From Deltaproteobacteria bacterium (GTDB lineage: Bacteria > Desulfobacterota > Desulfobulbia > Desulfobulbales > Desulfurivibrionaceae): DNA of 36,266 nucleotides. How positions within the stretch are numbered: position 1 is the stretch's first letter; each line of letters begins with the position of its first letter. The position numbers and the translations under genes were made by a program. The notes under the pieces were generated by a model. The model had not been told where the DNA came from, did no database searches, and saw only the letters and a program-made list of their open reading frames with translations. Positions 1 to 7,103 of this stretch are shown one piece after another. Location: assembly GCA_021802775.1 (NCBI GenBank), contig JAJZRJ010000027.1:1-36266 (forward strand). Direction: 5' to 3'.

Positions 1-75
1 CCCTATTTCCATGTTGTCGGGGGCAATGGATCAGCTGACATTCAAGACGGGGACGATCTGCGGTGCTTTGAGCAT
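1..75 (-). pseudogene. Remnant of a Phd-type antitoxin gene (N-terminal codons only)
   Basis: Reading leftwards from an ATG at 73-75 gives MLKAPQIVPVLNVS and then a TGA stop at 31-33. The first ten residues match the start of the intact antitoxin encoded further right (MPKAPQIVPI), and the upstream leader matches as well. After codon ten the similarity ends abruptly. The rest of an antitoxin is not visible before the window edge, so a displaced remainder outside the window cannot be excluded. This looks like the broken end of a duplicated toxin-antitoxin module rather than a working gene. Confidence 0.6.
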
Positions 76-132
76 GCGTTGTACCTCCGGGTGTATTCCA
101 AAACAGATACCATCGGTGGTCAGGAAGGACAA
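46..132 (-). repeat. Diverged copy A of the Phd/ParE leader (promoter, ribosome site, first ten codons)
   Basis: This stretch aligns with 1663-1747 over its whole length, with 18 mismatches and one two-base gap by eye. The alignment covers a -35-like TTGTCC (127-132 on the complement), a 17-base spacer, a degraded -10 position at 104-109, the GGAGG ribosome site and the first codons of the antitoxin. Seventeen of the 18 differences are transitions. Copy B still drives an intact antitoxin; copy A leads into a stop codon. Confidence 0.75.
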
Positions 133-211
133 CTAAAAAAATGTGGAGGAACAGCCAGATGCCTCTCCTGCCCGCCCACAGCCGAGGTTAGCGAATCGCC
201 GCACCTTTTCG

Positions 212-240
212 TTGACACCCGGTTCGCTGCGCGATACAAT
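212..240 (+). promoter_or_regulatory. Sigma-70-type promoter of vapBC
   Basis: TTGACA at 212-217 and TACAAT at 235-240 are separated by 17 bases, a near-consensus promoter 55 bases upstream of the antitoxin start. An imperfect inverted pair, ACAAT at 236-240 and ATTGT at 258-262, has centres about two helical turns apart. It overlaps the -10 box and start region, so it is a candidate operator for the usual autorepression by a VapB-VapC complex. The operator is inference. Confidence 0.7.
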
Positions 241-294
241 TCTTAAAAAAGAGATACATTGTTCTATTCCTGCTTGATATTGTGAGGAAAATTT

Positions 295-534
295 ATGCCA
301 TTGAGCCTGAGAATCCCGCCCCAGAAAGATGCATTGCTCCGCCAGTTGGCCCGTAAAACCGGCAAGACGAAAACCGCGATCATCATGGAGGCCGTGGATG
401 AAAAACTCGGCCTGCATCATGACCGGCGCCAATTGATTCGCGATCTGGCTGGCTGGATGTCGCCGGAAGAGGCCGATGATCTCCGGCAATCCCTGCACGT
501 CTTTGAGCAGATCAACGAAGGCGACTGGGAATGA
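295..534 (+). CDS. vapB: VapB-type ribbon-helix-helix antitoxin
   Basis: This 79-residue protein pairs with the PIN toxin that follows. Its N-terminal third (PLSLRIPP, then LLRQLARKTGKTKTAII) fits a CopG/ribbon-helix-helix DNA-binding fold: a short beta strand and two helices that dimerise and bind an operator. The acidic C-terminal tail is the likely toxin-wrapping part. The ATG at 295 has GAGGA at a suitable distance upstream, and the gene ends in an ATGA overlap with the toxin gene, typical of translationally coupled toxin-antitoxin pairs. In this family the antitoxin neutralises the toxin and represses the operon. The family assignment rests on pattern and context; the exact VapB subfamily is uncertain. 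Confidence 0.85.
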   Translation: MPLSLRIPPQKDALLRQLARKTGKTKTAIIMEAVDEKLGLHHDRRQLIRDLAGWMSPEEADDLRQSLHVFEQINEGDWE

Positions 535-932
535 AGCTGGTTCTGGACACCAATATCTACTGCGATTTTGCCGAGGGAATCCCTGCCGTTGTCGATGCCC
601 TGGCCGATTACGGCAGCCAGCTTTATCTGCCAGCGGTGGTGGTGGCCGAGTTGGATTTCGGCTTTATGAAAGGGACCAAAAGCAGAGAAAACCAGGAGCG
701 GTTTCAGCGCATCATCGAGCAACTGAATATCGAAATCATCAACATCGACCGCGATGTCGCCAGAAAATACGCCGTCATCTACCTGAATCTGGTCAAGGCC
801 GGCCGGAAGATTCCCATCAATGACGTGTGGGTAGCGGCGTGCTGCATGCATGCAGGCGGCACGCTTTTCACCCGGGACCGGCATTTCGAGGCCATTGCCG
901 GCCTTGATCTTCTCGCCATCAACCACTTTTGA
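531..932 (+). CDS. vapC: VapC-type PIN-domain ribonuclease toxin
   Basis: This 133-residue protein is a full-length PIN domain. It starts with the LVLDTN motif (Asp6) and has conserved acidic residues at Glu40, Asp98 (INDVWVAA) and Asp116 (TRDRHF). These are the expected positions of the metal-binding cluster that cuts RNA. VapC toxins usually cleave tRNA or rRNA and stop translation until the antitoxin is renewed. The start overlaps the antitoxin stop by four bases. The gene runs tail to tail with the minus-strand ParE operon, leaving about ten bases between them. All catalytic positions are intact, so the toxin is probably functional; the RNA target cannot be read from sequence. Confidence 0.9.
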   Translation: MKLVLDTNIYCDFAEGIPAVVDALADYGSQLYLPAVVVAELDFGFMKGTKSRENQERFQRIIEQLNIEIINIDRDVARKYAVIYLNLVKAGRKIPINDVWVAACCMHAGGTLFTRDRHFEAIAGLDLLAINHF

Positions 933-942
933 CAGCAGCCGG

Positions 943-1122
943 TCAGATCAGCAGCGCGGTCAATTCCTCACGCTGCGCCTCGGTGCGGATCGGCGTCAGC
1001 GGAACCGGCAGCGCCTTCTGAAAGGAACGCCACGCCGGCGCGATGGTGGCCGGATCGATGGAAAGCCCTACGGGGAAATTAGGGCCAGTTCCCGTCTTGT
1101 TGGTGATTTCGGCTTTGATCAT
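943..1122 (-). CDS. Small protein of unknown function, third gene of the Phd/ParE operon
   Basis: A 59-codon frame starts at ATG 1122, seven bases after the ParE stop, behind the purine-rich stretch GGCGGGG, and ends at 943. The product begins MIKAEITNKTGTGPNFPVGL and ends in a charged helix-like segment (RTEAQREELTALLI). It has no signal peptide, membrane segment or metal motif, and I do not recognise the family. Its position and spacing suggest co-translation with the toxin-antitoxin pair. It could be a third-component regulator, a fragment of a larger gene cut off by the VapBC module, or an unrelated small gene. Support is the coupling distance and codon usage that looks natural for this genome. 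Confidence 0.5.
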   Translation of the reverse strand: MIKAEITNKTGTGPNFPVGLSIDPATIAPAWRSFQKALPVPLTPIRTEAQREELTALLI

Positions 1123-1129
1123 CCCCGCC

Positions 1130-1417
1130 TCATTCCGGATTATCCGGCAATTGCGCGCTGTGCCATACCGCCACGATCCACACCACGTTTCCTTTGATCC
1201 TGTAGAAGAAGCGAAATGGCGGAACAACCACCTCACGGTAAGGGATGTCGGGAAATTCCGGCAGAACGCGACCGGACTCCGGGTGGTTCTGGAGCCGCGA
1301 GAGCGCCTTTTCCGCCTTGTGACGAAACGCCACTGCCGCAGAGGGCTTGTCGCGATGGATGTAGGCAAGAGCGCGCAAGAACTGGTCACGCGCCGAGGGG
1401 GTAAAAACGATCTTCAC
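1130..1417 (-). CDS. parE: RelE/ParE-family toxin
   Basis: This 95-residue protein has the plan of a RelE/ParE toxin: an N-terminal strand and helix (KIVFTPSARDQFLRALAYI), a helical hairpin, the segment PYREVVVPPFRFFYRI, then a final strand (VVWIVAVWHSAQLP). ParE members poison gyrase and RelE members cut mRNA on the ribosome; the sequence does not separate the two. The start is GTG at 1417, in a GTGA overlap with the antitoxin stop. This antitoxin-then-toxin order with overlap is typical of Phd/ParE modules. Nothing is missing compared with the usual 90-100 residues. Confidence 0.85.
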   Translation of the reverse strand: MKIVFTPSARDQFLRALAYIHRDKPSAAVAFRHKAEKALSRLQNHPESGRVLPEFPDIPYREVVVPPFRFFYRIKGNVVWIVAVWHSAQLPDNPE

Positions 1418-1692
1418 GACCGTTCTGCCAGCAGGGCATCCGCTTCGGCCAGCACGGCTTTGAGGTCGAATCCCTTACCTGCCTCGATTTCCTTCTCGCC
1501 ACGGGCGAGCAACCGCAGAATCTCCAACTCGTGCTGGGTGTGTTCGTACTCCTTCATGCTGACCACCACGGCGGTGGCGCGGCCACGCTGGGTGATGAAC
1601 AGAGGGGCACGGGAAGCGGCCATGCGCTTGAGGATGCCGCTGGCGTCCTGGCGAAGGTCGGAGATGGGAACGATCTGGGGTGCTTTGGGCAT
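1414..1692 (-). CDS. Phd/YefM-family antitoxin
   Basis: This 92-residue antitoxin begins MPKAPQIVPISDLRQDAS. The hallmark Phd/YefM segment follows (LKRMAASRAPLFITQRGRATAVVVSMKEYE), a fold that dimerises and binds operator DNA. The C-terminal part, rich in Glu, Ala and Leu, would wrap the toxin. The frame is open further upstream, but the ATG at 1692 has GGAGG at ideal distance and matches the family start. The stop overlaps the toxin start. The product should hold the ParE-like toxin inactive and repress its own promoter. A diverged copy of its leader and first ten codons lies at 46-132. Confidence 0.88.
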   Translation of the reverse strand: MPKAPQIVPISDLRQDASGILKRMAASRAPLFITQRGRATAVVVSMKEYEHTQHELEILRLLARGEKEIEAGKGFDLKAVLAEADALLAERS

Positions 1693-1747
1693 ATATTGTA
1701 CCTCCAAGTGTACTTCAAAAAATACCACCAACGGCCAGGGAGGACAA
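1663..1747 (-). repeat. Copy B of the Phd/ParE leader repeat
   Basis: This is the intact counterpart of the decayed leader at 46-132. It spans the operon promoter, GGAGG and the first ten antitoxin codons. The two copies share exact blocks at the ribosome site and within the first codons. Confidence 0.75.
1719..1747 (-). promoter_or_regulatory. Candidate promoter of the Phd/ParE operon
   Basis: On the minus strand, TTGTCC (1742-1747) and TATTTT (1719-1724) lie 17 bases apart, ending 26 bases before the antitoxin ATG. Each box matches four of six consensus positions. The -35 box and spacing are kept in the decayed copy at the left edge, which supports its reality. Confidence 0.5.
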
Positions 1748-1771
1748 CATAAAGACTATCCTCCCTCCCCC

Positions 1772-3259
1772 TCACTTCCAATTCCGGATGAGGGTCAGCA
1801 GTGTCCGCACGCCGATGCCGCTTGGCCCCTTGGGCACGTAGGATTTCTCGGTGAAGTTCCAGGCCGTGCCGGCGATGTCGAGGTGGGCCCACGGCGTCTT
1901 GCCGACGAACTCCTGCAAGAAGGCGGCGCCGAGGATGGTGCCGCCGTCGCGCTTGTCCACGTTCTTCAAATCCGCCACCGTGGATTTGAGCTGCTTGCGG
2001 TATTCCGGCGCCAGCGGCAGCCGCCAGAGCGGTTCACCCGCTGCCTCGCCCGCTGCCAGCACCTTGTCGCAGAGCTTGTCGTCGTTGGCCAAGAGGCCGG
2101 TGCGATGATGGCCCAGGCCGATAATCACCGCGCCGGTGAGGGTCGCGATGTCGATCACCGCCGCGGGCTTGTACTTCTCGATCCCGTAGGCCAGGGCATC
2201 GGCCAGGATGAGCCGGCCCTCGGCATCGGTATTCACCACCTCGACACTCTTGCCGCCATAGTGGGTGATCACGTCGCCGGGCTTGAGCGCAGTCGGGCCG
2301 GGCAGGTTCTCGCTGGCCGGGATCAGGGCGACCACGTTGAGCTTTGCCGGTTTCTCCCGGCCCACGGCCTGCATGGCGGCCAGCACCGCGGCGCCGCCGC
2401 TCATGTCGTACTTCATCTCCTCCATGCCGGCGCTGGGTTTCAACGAGATGCCGCCGGAGTCGAAGGTCAGCCCCTTGCCCACCAGCAGCAGGGTCGGCGC
2501 CTTTTTGGCCACGCGGTATTCGAGGATGGTCAGCGTCGGCGGCTGGGCCGACCCCTGGCTCACCCCGAGAATGCCGCCCATGCCGAGCTTCTGCATCTCG
2601 GGTTTGCCCAGCACCGAGACCTTGAGCCCGACGCCGTGGGCGATCTTCTTTGCCTCCCTGGCAAAATGGGTGGGGGTCCAGTGGTTGCCCGGCTCGTTGA
2701 TCATGTCGCGGGCAAGGGTGACCGCCTCGGCGGCATTGACCCCGCGTGCCATGGCCGCCTGCACCGCCTTGGTGGCCGGCGCGGCCAGCGCCACCGTGGC
2801 GAGCTGCGGGCCGTTCTCCTCCGGATCTTTGACGGTCTGGTATTTGCGGAAACGGTAGCTGCCGAGGATCAGCCCCTCGGCGAGCCGCTCCACCAGCTCA
2901 GGCGCGGCAAGCCCGCTTTTTTCCGGCAGCCGCACTACTGCCTCCTTGGCCCTGGTCCTGCCGATCTGGGTCACGGCCACGCCGGCAGCCTTGCGGATCG
3001 CCTCCGCCGTAAGCTTCTCCTTGCCAAGGCCCACCACCAGCACCCGCTGCTGGCCCGCCCTTTTGCCGGTCACGGCAGCAGGATAAAAGAGCACGCTCTG
3101 CCCTTCCTTGGCCGTAAAGTCCCCGCTCATGGCTGCCCTGGCGATCAGTTCGTTCACCAGCGGCTCCGGGCAGGAGGGTTTGCCTTTGGCCGGCTGCCCG
3201 ACAAAATAGACCGTCATCTCGCCGGCCGCGGCCTTTTCCGTGATACGCACCTTCAGCAT
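1772..3259 (-). CDS. pepA: Leucyl aminopeptidase (M17 family)
   Basis: This 495-residue cytosolic, two-metal aminopeptidase removes N-terminal residues, preferably leucine, from peptides. The C-terminal catalytic domain carries the signature NTDAEGRL at residues 343-350, preceded by GKGLTFDSGGISLKP and by KYDMSGGAAVLAAM. Together these supply the metal ligands and active-site lysine. The N-terminal 150 residues form the variable regulatory domain. I chose the ATG at 3259 because GAGGA lies just upstream and the product then starts MLKVRITEK; a longer frame to 3385 would run through the likely promoter. Length is normal for PepA. The gene is monocistronic and diverges from the CNNM-type gene. 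Some PepA proteins also bind DNA, but nothing here shows that. Confidence 0.95.
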   Translation of the reverse strand: MLKVRITEKAAAGEMTVYFVGQPAKGKPSCPEPLVNELIARAAMSGDFTAKEGQSVLFYPAAVTGKRAGQQRVLVVGLGKEKLTAEAIRKAAGVAVTQIGRTRAKEAVVRLPEKSGLAAPELVERLAEGLILGSYRFRKYQTVKDPEENGPQLATVALAAPATKAVQAAMARGVNAAEAVTLARDMINEPGNHWTPTHFAREAKKIAHGVGLKVSVLGKPEMQKLGMGGILGVSQGSAQPPTLTILEYRVAKKAPTLLLVGKGLTFDSGGISLKPSAGMEEMKYDMSGGAAVLAAMQAVGREKPAKLNVVALIPASENLPGPTALKPGDVITHYGGKSVEVVNTDAEGRLILADALAYGIEKYKPAAVIDIATLTGAVIIGLGHHRTGLLANDDKLCDKVLAAGEAAGEPLWRLPLAPEYRKQLKSTVADLKNVDKRDGGTILGAAFLQEFVGKTPWAHLDIAGTAWNFTEKSYVPKGPSGIGVRTLLTLIRNWK

Positions 3260-3363
3260 ATACTGTCCTCGTTTTCGTCCTGGGGAATCGCCATTAACCG
3301 CACCGCCGGCAGCCGGGTGCCCGACCGGGCCGGGCCGCCTCGCCGGTGCTCCATCATATGTCC

Positions 3364-3392
3364 GGTATACCTGTTCGGAAACCACATTGCAA
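3364..3392 (-). promoter_or_regulatory. Candidate promoter of pepA
   Basis: On the minus strand, TTGCAA (3387-3392) and TATACC (3364-3369) are 17 bases apart, each matching four of six consensus positions. This leaves a leader of about 100 bases before the ATG. Confidence 0.45.
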
Positions 3393-3488
3393 TTTCCATC
3401 CTGCGTAAAGACGCCCGCCCCCTATCATCCCGCCCCGGCACCTGTCTCTCCCGGCAGATTGCACTGGTTTCGCCACCGGAAACCCGGT

Positions 3489-3494
3489 TATAAT
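3489..3494 (+). promoter_or_regulatory. Candidate -10 element of the CNNM-type gene
   Basis: A perfect TATAAT lies 44 bases upstream of the GTG start. No convincing -35 box sits at the right distance, so the promoter would be weak or activator-dependent. Confidence 0.4.
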
Positions 3495-3538
3495 GAAACC
3501 GATCCGCTCCCAATCAACCACCCGCACCAGGAGGCCAT

Positions 3539-4627
3539 GTGCTGACCAATCTAATCATCGCTGTCGGCTGCGCCATGATCATTTCCGCCATGTGCAGCCT
3601 GTTCGAGGCCGCGCTCTATTCGGTGCCCTTGAGCCACGTGGAGGTGATGGCCCAGGGCAACAAGCTCTCCGGCCGGCTGCTCAAACGGCTCAAGCAGGAG
3701 ATCCACAAGCCCATTGCCGCCATCCTCACCCTGAACACCATCGCCAACACCGCGGGCGCGGCAGTGGCGGGCGCCATGGCCGCCGCGGTCTTCGGCGAGG
3801 CGAATCTGGTCTGGTTTTCCGTTGCCTTTACCGCCGGCATCCTGCTCTTCTCCGAAATCCTGCCCAAGACCGTGGGCGTAGCCCACAGCAAGGCGCTCGC
3901 CCCCTGGATCGCCCTGCCGATTCAGGGCATGGTGACCCTGCTCTCCCCGGCCCTCTGGCTCATCCACATGGTCACCAGGATGGTCGGCGCACGGGAACAG
4001 GAACTGCTCGTCTCGGCCGAGGAGGTGCAGGCCATTGCCCGCCTGAGCCGCAAGGCCGGCGAGATCGATACCCAGGAGGAACGGGTCATCACCAACGTGC
4101 TGGAACTGCGCCACAAACAGGTGCGCCAGGCCATGACTCCCCGTACCGTCACCTTCTCTTTGGGCGCCCATCTGACCGTGGCCGAGGCCAAGGAATTCGA
4201 GAAGAAGTGGAATTTCCACAGCCGCGTGCCGGTTTACGACAAGAACCCGGACGACATCGTGGGCATCGTGCTGCGCAAGGACGTGCTGCTCTGCGCCGCG
4301 GCGGACAAGGAAGAAACCACCCTGGCCCAGCTCATGCAGCCGGTCCACTTCGTGCCGGAGGTCGCCCGCCTCACCCCGGTGCTGCTCTCTTTCCTCGAAA
4401 AGCGCAGCCACCTTTTCGTGGTGGTGGACGAGTACGGCAGTTTTACCGGGGTAATCAGCCTGGAGGATGTGATCGAGGAACTGGTGGGCCGGGAGATCAT
4501 CGATGAGAGCGATCAGACCCAGGACATGCGCGAGTTGGCGCGGAAGAAGCGCGAAACCCTGCTCCAGCAGCCCGTTGAGCTAGAAGATTACCATGAGGTA
4601 GGAGATCAACAGGGCACTAATCAGTAG
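3539..4627 (+). CDS. CNNM/CorC-family membrane protein with tandem CBS domains
   Basis: This 362-residue inner-membrane protein belongs to the hemolysin-like/CNNM group, linked to magnesium or cobalt handling. Residues 1-150 form the DUF21 region with several hydrophobic segments, including the family motif around FSEILPKTVG. Residues 200-330 are a CBS pair (MTPRT at the start, GVISLEDVIEELVGREI at the end), the usual nucleotide-sensing module. The C-terminal CorC/transporter-associated domain is absent, so this is the short form. The start is GTG at 3539, four bases after AGGAGG; an ATG two bases earlier is out of frame and stops after two codons. The 3' end overlaps the convergent polyferredoxin gene by 48 bases. 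Substrate is not provable from sequence. Confidence 0.88.
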   Translation: MLTNLIIAVGCAMIISAMCSLFEAALYSVPLSHVEVMAQGNKLSGRLLKRLKQEIHKPIAAILTLNTIANTAGAAVAGAMAAAVFGEANLVWFSVAFTAGILLFSEILPKTVGVAHSKALAPWIALPIQGMVTLLSPALWLIHMVTRMVGAREQELLVSAEEVQAIARLSRKAGEIDTQEERVITNVLELRHKQVRQAMTPRTVTFSLGAHLTVAEAKEFEKKWNFHSRVPVYDKNPDDIVGIVLRKDVLLCAAADKEETTLAQLMQPVHFVPEVARLTPVLLSFLEKRSHLFVVVDEYGSFTGVISLEDVIEELVGREIIDESDQTQDMRELARKKRETLLQQPVELEDYHEVGDQQGTNQ

Positions 4628-5938
4628 GTTGATGCCGAGGAAATTCTTGAACGGCACCAACCCTTCGAAGTCGCGCAGGCAGAACTGCCAGAGGATGTAG
4701 CAGCCGGCCAGGGCGCCATTAAGCAGGAAGAAGGCCGAGAGCACCTGCACCGGAAAGCTCGGGATGGCGAAGGCCAGCCGTTCGAGCAGGCTCACTCCGG
4801 ACTGCCGCCCCACGGTAGGCAGAAAATCCCCCACCCCCCGCGCGAAATACCCCATGCGGTAGACCAGCTCGCCGGAAAAGGCCATGGGGATGAGGATCGG
4901 TACCAGCGGCGCGAAGCGGCCGAAGGTCGGGTCCTCGGTAATGCCGAAGAGCCGCGAGCCGGAACGGATGATGGCAAGGATGAAGACAAAGCCGACCACC
5001 AGCAGGATGCTGAAAAGCACGGCATCGTTCAAGCCGAAAAACTGTTGGAGTTCGCTGTAGCCTGGGTGCAGCCGCAGGAAGCGGGCGAGCTGCGAGCCGA
5101 TCAGAAAGGGCACGATGTAGGTGCAGGTGATGTAGCTCCCCTTGTTGCGGATCAGCTCCGAATAGGGGTTGCGCAGGAGCAGCCGGGGCGAATCGCGGTC
5201 GCAGAAAGGCAGGCAGTGGCCGCAGATCAGACAGTGCAGGTTGTTCCGCACGTTATAGGCCCCGAGATAGACCGGACAGCCGCGCTTGCCGGCAAGGCCG
5301 TTCTTGCAGGCAAAGGATTCGCAGCCGCGGCAGCGTTCGTGATCGGGCCGGAACTCGGTGATGGAGAGGGTGGCCGCCGCGCCGCTGATCTGACCCAGGG
5401 GGCAGAGGTGCCGACACCACGCCTGTCCCGGATAAAGGATCGACAGGATCGCCGCGCCGAGCACGATGGAGAGCACGAAGAGCGAGGTGCCGACCGGCGA
5501 TTTATCGAGACCGGCCACGACCTCGGTCCAGATGATGACAGCCAACAGGAAGACCGAGACATACACCCCGTATTTCCGCAGGAAACTGGGCACCTCCCGG
5601 TTGAGGGTGAAGCCCTTGCGCTGCAAAAAGACCCCCAGCCCCGGAAACGGGCAGATGCCGCACCACATGCGGCCCACAAAGAACCAGCTCAGCACGATGG
5701 TGGGCCAGATCACGCCCCAGCTCAAGAACACCGCGACGTTGCGCTGCGGCTCCGAGGGCCCGAAGAGGCCGGAAATCACCACCACGACAAACAGGGCATC
5801 GCCGGCGGTGCGCATGTAGGCGTAGTGGTGACGGGCAGCGAGAAAGCGGCGGATACCCGGGAAGAGCTGGAAGAGGTCGAGCCGATCCTTTTCCTCGGCG
5901 GAGATGAGACTCCGCAATGCCTTGGTCCACCACATCAT
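4580..5938 (-). CDS. NapH/NosR-like membrane polyferredoxin
   Basis: This 452-residue integral membrane protein should carry two [4Fe-4S] clusters. The N-terminal half has hydrophobic segments bearing WCGICP (Cys93, Cys96) and WCRHLCP (Cys175, Cys179), the paired CxxCP/CxxxCP motifs of the NapH/NosR C-terminal family. A cluster region follows with Cys203-x2-Cys206-x4-Cys211-x9-Cys221 and Cys236-x2-Cys239-x2-Cys242-x3-Cys246. At least five more hydrophobic segments follow. Such proteins pass electrons between quinol and periplasmic or cytoplasmic partners. No nitrate, nitrous-oxide or oxidase genes are near; the gene is the last of an operon after mgtE and an HtrA protease. I use ATG 5938 because a G-rich site precedes it; the frame is open to 6013. 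The partner is unknown. Confidence 0.8.
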   Translation of the reverse strand: MMWWTKALRSLISAEEKDRLDLFQLFPGIRRFLAARHHYAYMRTAGDALFVVVVISGLFGPSEPQRNVAVFLSWGVIWPTIVLSWFFVGRMWCGICPFPGLGVFLQRKGFTLNREVPSFLRKYGVYVSVFLLAVIIWTEVVAGLDKSPVGTSLFVLSIVLGAAILSILYPGQAWCRHLCPLGQISGAAATLSITEFRPDHERCRGCESFACKNGLAGKRGCPVYLGAYNVRNNLHCLICGHCLPFCDRDSPRLLLRNPYSELIRNKGSYITCTYIVPFLIGSQLARFLRLHPGYSELQQFFGLNDAVLFSILLVVGFVFILAIIRSGSRLFGITEDPTFGRFAPLVPILIPMAFSGELVYRMGYFARGVGDFLPTVGRQSGVSLLERLAFAIPSFPVQVLSAFFLLNGALAGCYILWQFCLRDFEGLVPFKNFLGINLLISALLISYLMVIF

Positions 5939-5966
5939 CGGCCGCCACCCCGCCTTGACGTCACGC

Positions 5967-7100
5967 CTAATCAACTTCCTCAAGCACCGTCCGCACCGGC
6001 ACCTCCCGGCCATCGCGCAGCACGGTCAGCGTCACCTCTTCGCCCACCCGGTATTGCTCTATTTCGTTGCGCAGGTCGTCGAAGGTGTGGACCCGCCGGC
6101 CGTTGACCGCCACGATGATGTCGCCCAGCACCACCTCGCCCTGGCTGCGACTGGTGCCGCGCAGACCGCTTTTGGCCGCCTTGCTGCCCGGTTCAAGGTT
6201 GATGACCAGCACACCGTCGATGCCAAGACGCTGGGCCAACTTGTCATGGGCCACCGAGATACCGAGGCCCGGCTTGATCAGCCGGCCGTGGCGGATGATC
6301 TCCGGCACCACGCGGTTGACCACGTCCACCGGCACGGCAAAGCCGATACCGGCGCTGCCGCCCGAGGGACTGTAGATGGCGGTGTTCACTCCGATGAGCC
6401 GGCCGGCGCTGTCCAGCAGCGGTCCGCCGGAGTTGCCGGGATTGATCGCCGCGTCGGTCTGGATCACCCCCTGGATGGTGCGGCCGGTCACGGCCTGAAT
6501 CTCACGGCCCAGGGCCGAGACGATGCCGGAGGTCATGGTCTGGTCAAGGCCAAAGGGGTTGCCGATGGCAAAGACCTTCTGGCCGACCAGAAGATTATGC
6601 GATTCACCGATGGGCAGGGTCCGCAGCTTATCCGCCGGCGCCGAGATGCGCAGCACGGCAAGATCCTTGTCCGGCGCCACCCCGACGATCACGCCCTTCC
6701 ACGCCGACTGGTCGGCCAGGGTCACCTCCACCCGATTGGCCTCCTCGATGACGTGATAGTTGGTGACGATGCGGCCCTCACGATCCCAGATGAAGCCGGA
6801 ACCGGTGCCTTGGGGGATCTCGTAGACATTGAGGTTGAAAAGGTTGCGGCGCAGCTCGATAGTGGTGATATAGACCACGGCCGGCGAACTGTTGCGGAAG
6901 ATCTCCACCGCGGTCTTTTCCTCGCTGGCGAGGTCGCCCCGCGCCACGACGGCCTGCGGCCCGGCATCGGGATGGGTCACCGTCTTCTGGCCCGATCTGA
7001 AAAGGAACCACCAGCCGGCAAGAATGAGCACCAGCACCACCAGCGAAGAAACCCGCCGCTTCTTGAATGACGTCTGGCGATCTCCCGGCTGCGGCTGCAT
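5967..7100 (-). CDS. HtrA/DegP-family serine protease with one PDZ domain, membrane-anchored
   Basis: This 377-residue protease should be anchored by a hydrophobic segment at residues 17-34 and face the periplasm. The trypsin-like domain has the full catalytic triad: His116 (TNYHV), Asp146 (DKDLAVL) and Ser224 (NPGNSGGP). One PDZ domain occupies about residues 275-375. A single PDZ plus an uncleaved-looking N-terminal anchor resembles DegS/HhoB more than soluble DegP, so a regulatory or quality-control role is likely. The start lies three bases after the mgtE stop without a good ribosome site, implying translational coupling. It is followed by the polyferredoxin gene, which suggests a link to maturation or stress of that membrane redox protein, but this is inference. 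Confidence 0.92.
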   Translation of the reverse strand: MQPQPGDRQTSFKKRRVSSLVVLVLILAGWWFLFRSGQKTVTHPDAGPQAVVARGDLASEEKTAVEIFRNSSPAVVYITTIELRRNLFNLNVYEIPQGTGSGFIWDREGRIVTNYHVIEEANRVEVTLADQSAWKGVIVGVAPDKDLAVLRISAPADKLRTLPIGESHNLLVGQKVFAIGNPFGLDQTMTSGIVSALGREIQAVTGRTIQGVIQTDAAINPGNSGGPLLDSAGRLIGVNTAIYSPSGGSAGIGFAVPVDVVNRVVPEIIRHGRLIKPGLGISVAHDKLAQRLGIDGVLVINLEPGSKAAKSGLRGTSRSQGEVVLGDIIVAVNGRRVHTFDDLRNEIEQYRVGEEVTLTVLRDGREVPVRTVLEEVD

Positions 7101-7103
7101 GGG

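Noticed and set aside
1043-3493. Open frame of 816 codons on the plus strand across parE, the Phd antitoxin and pepA
   Set aside because: It lies antisense to genes with clear family motifs, has low-complexity His/Gly/Arg-rich content and no ribosome site. It is a GC-bias shadow.
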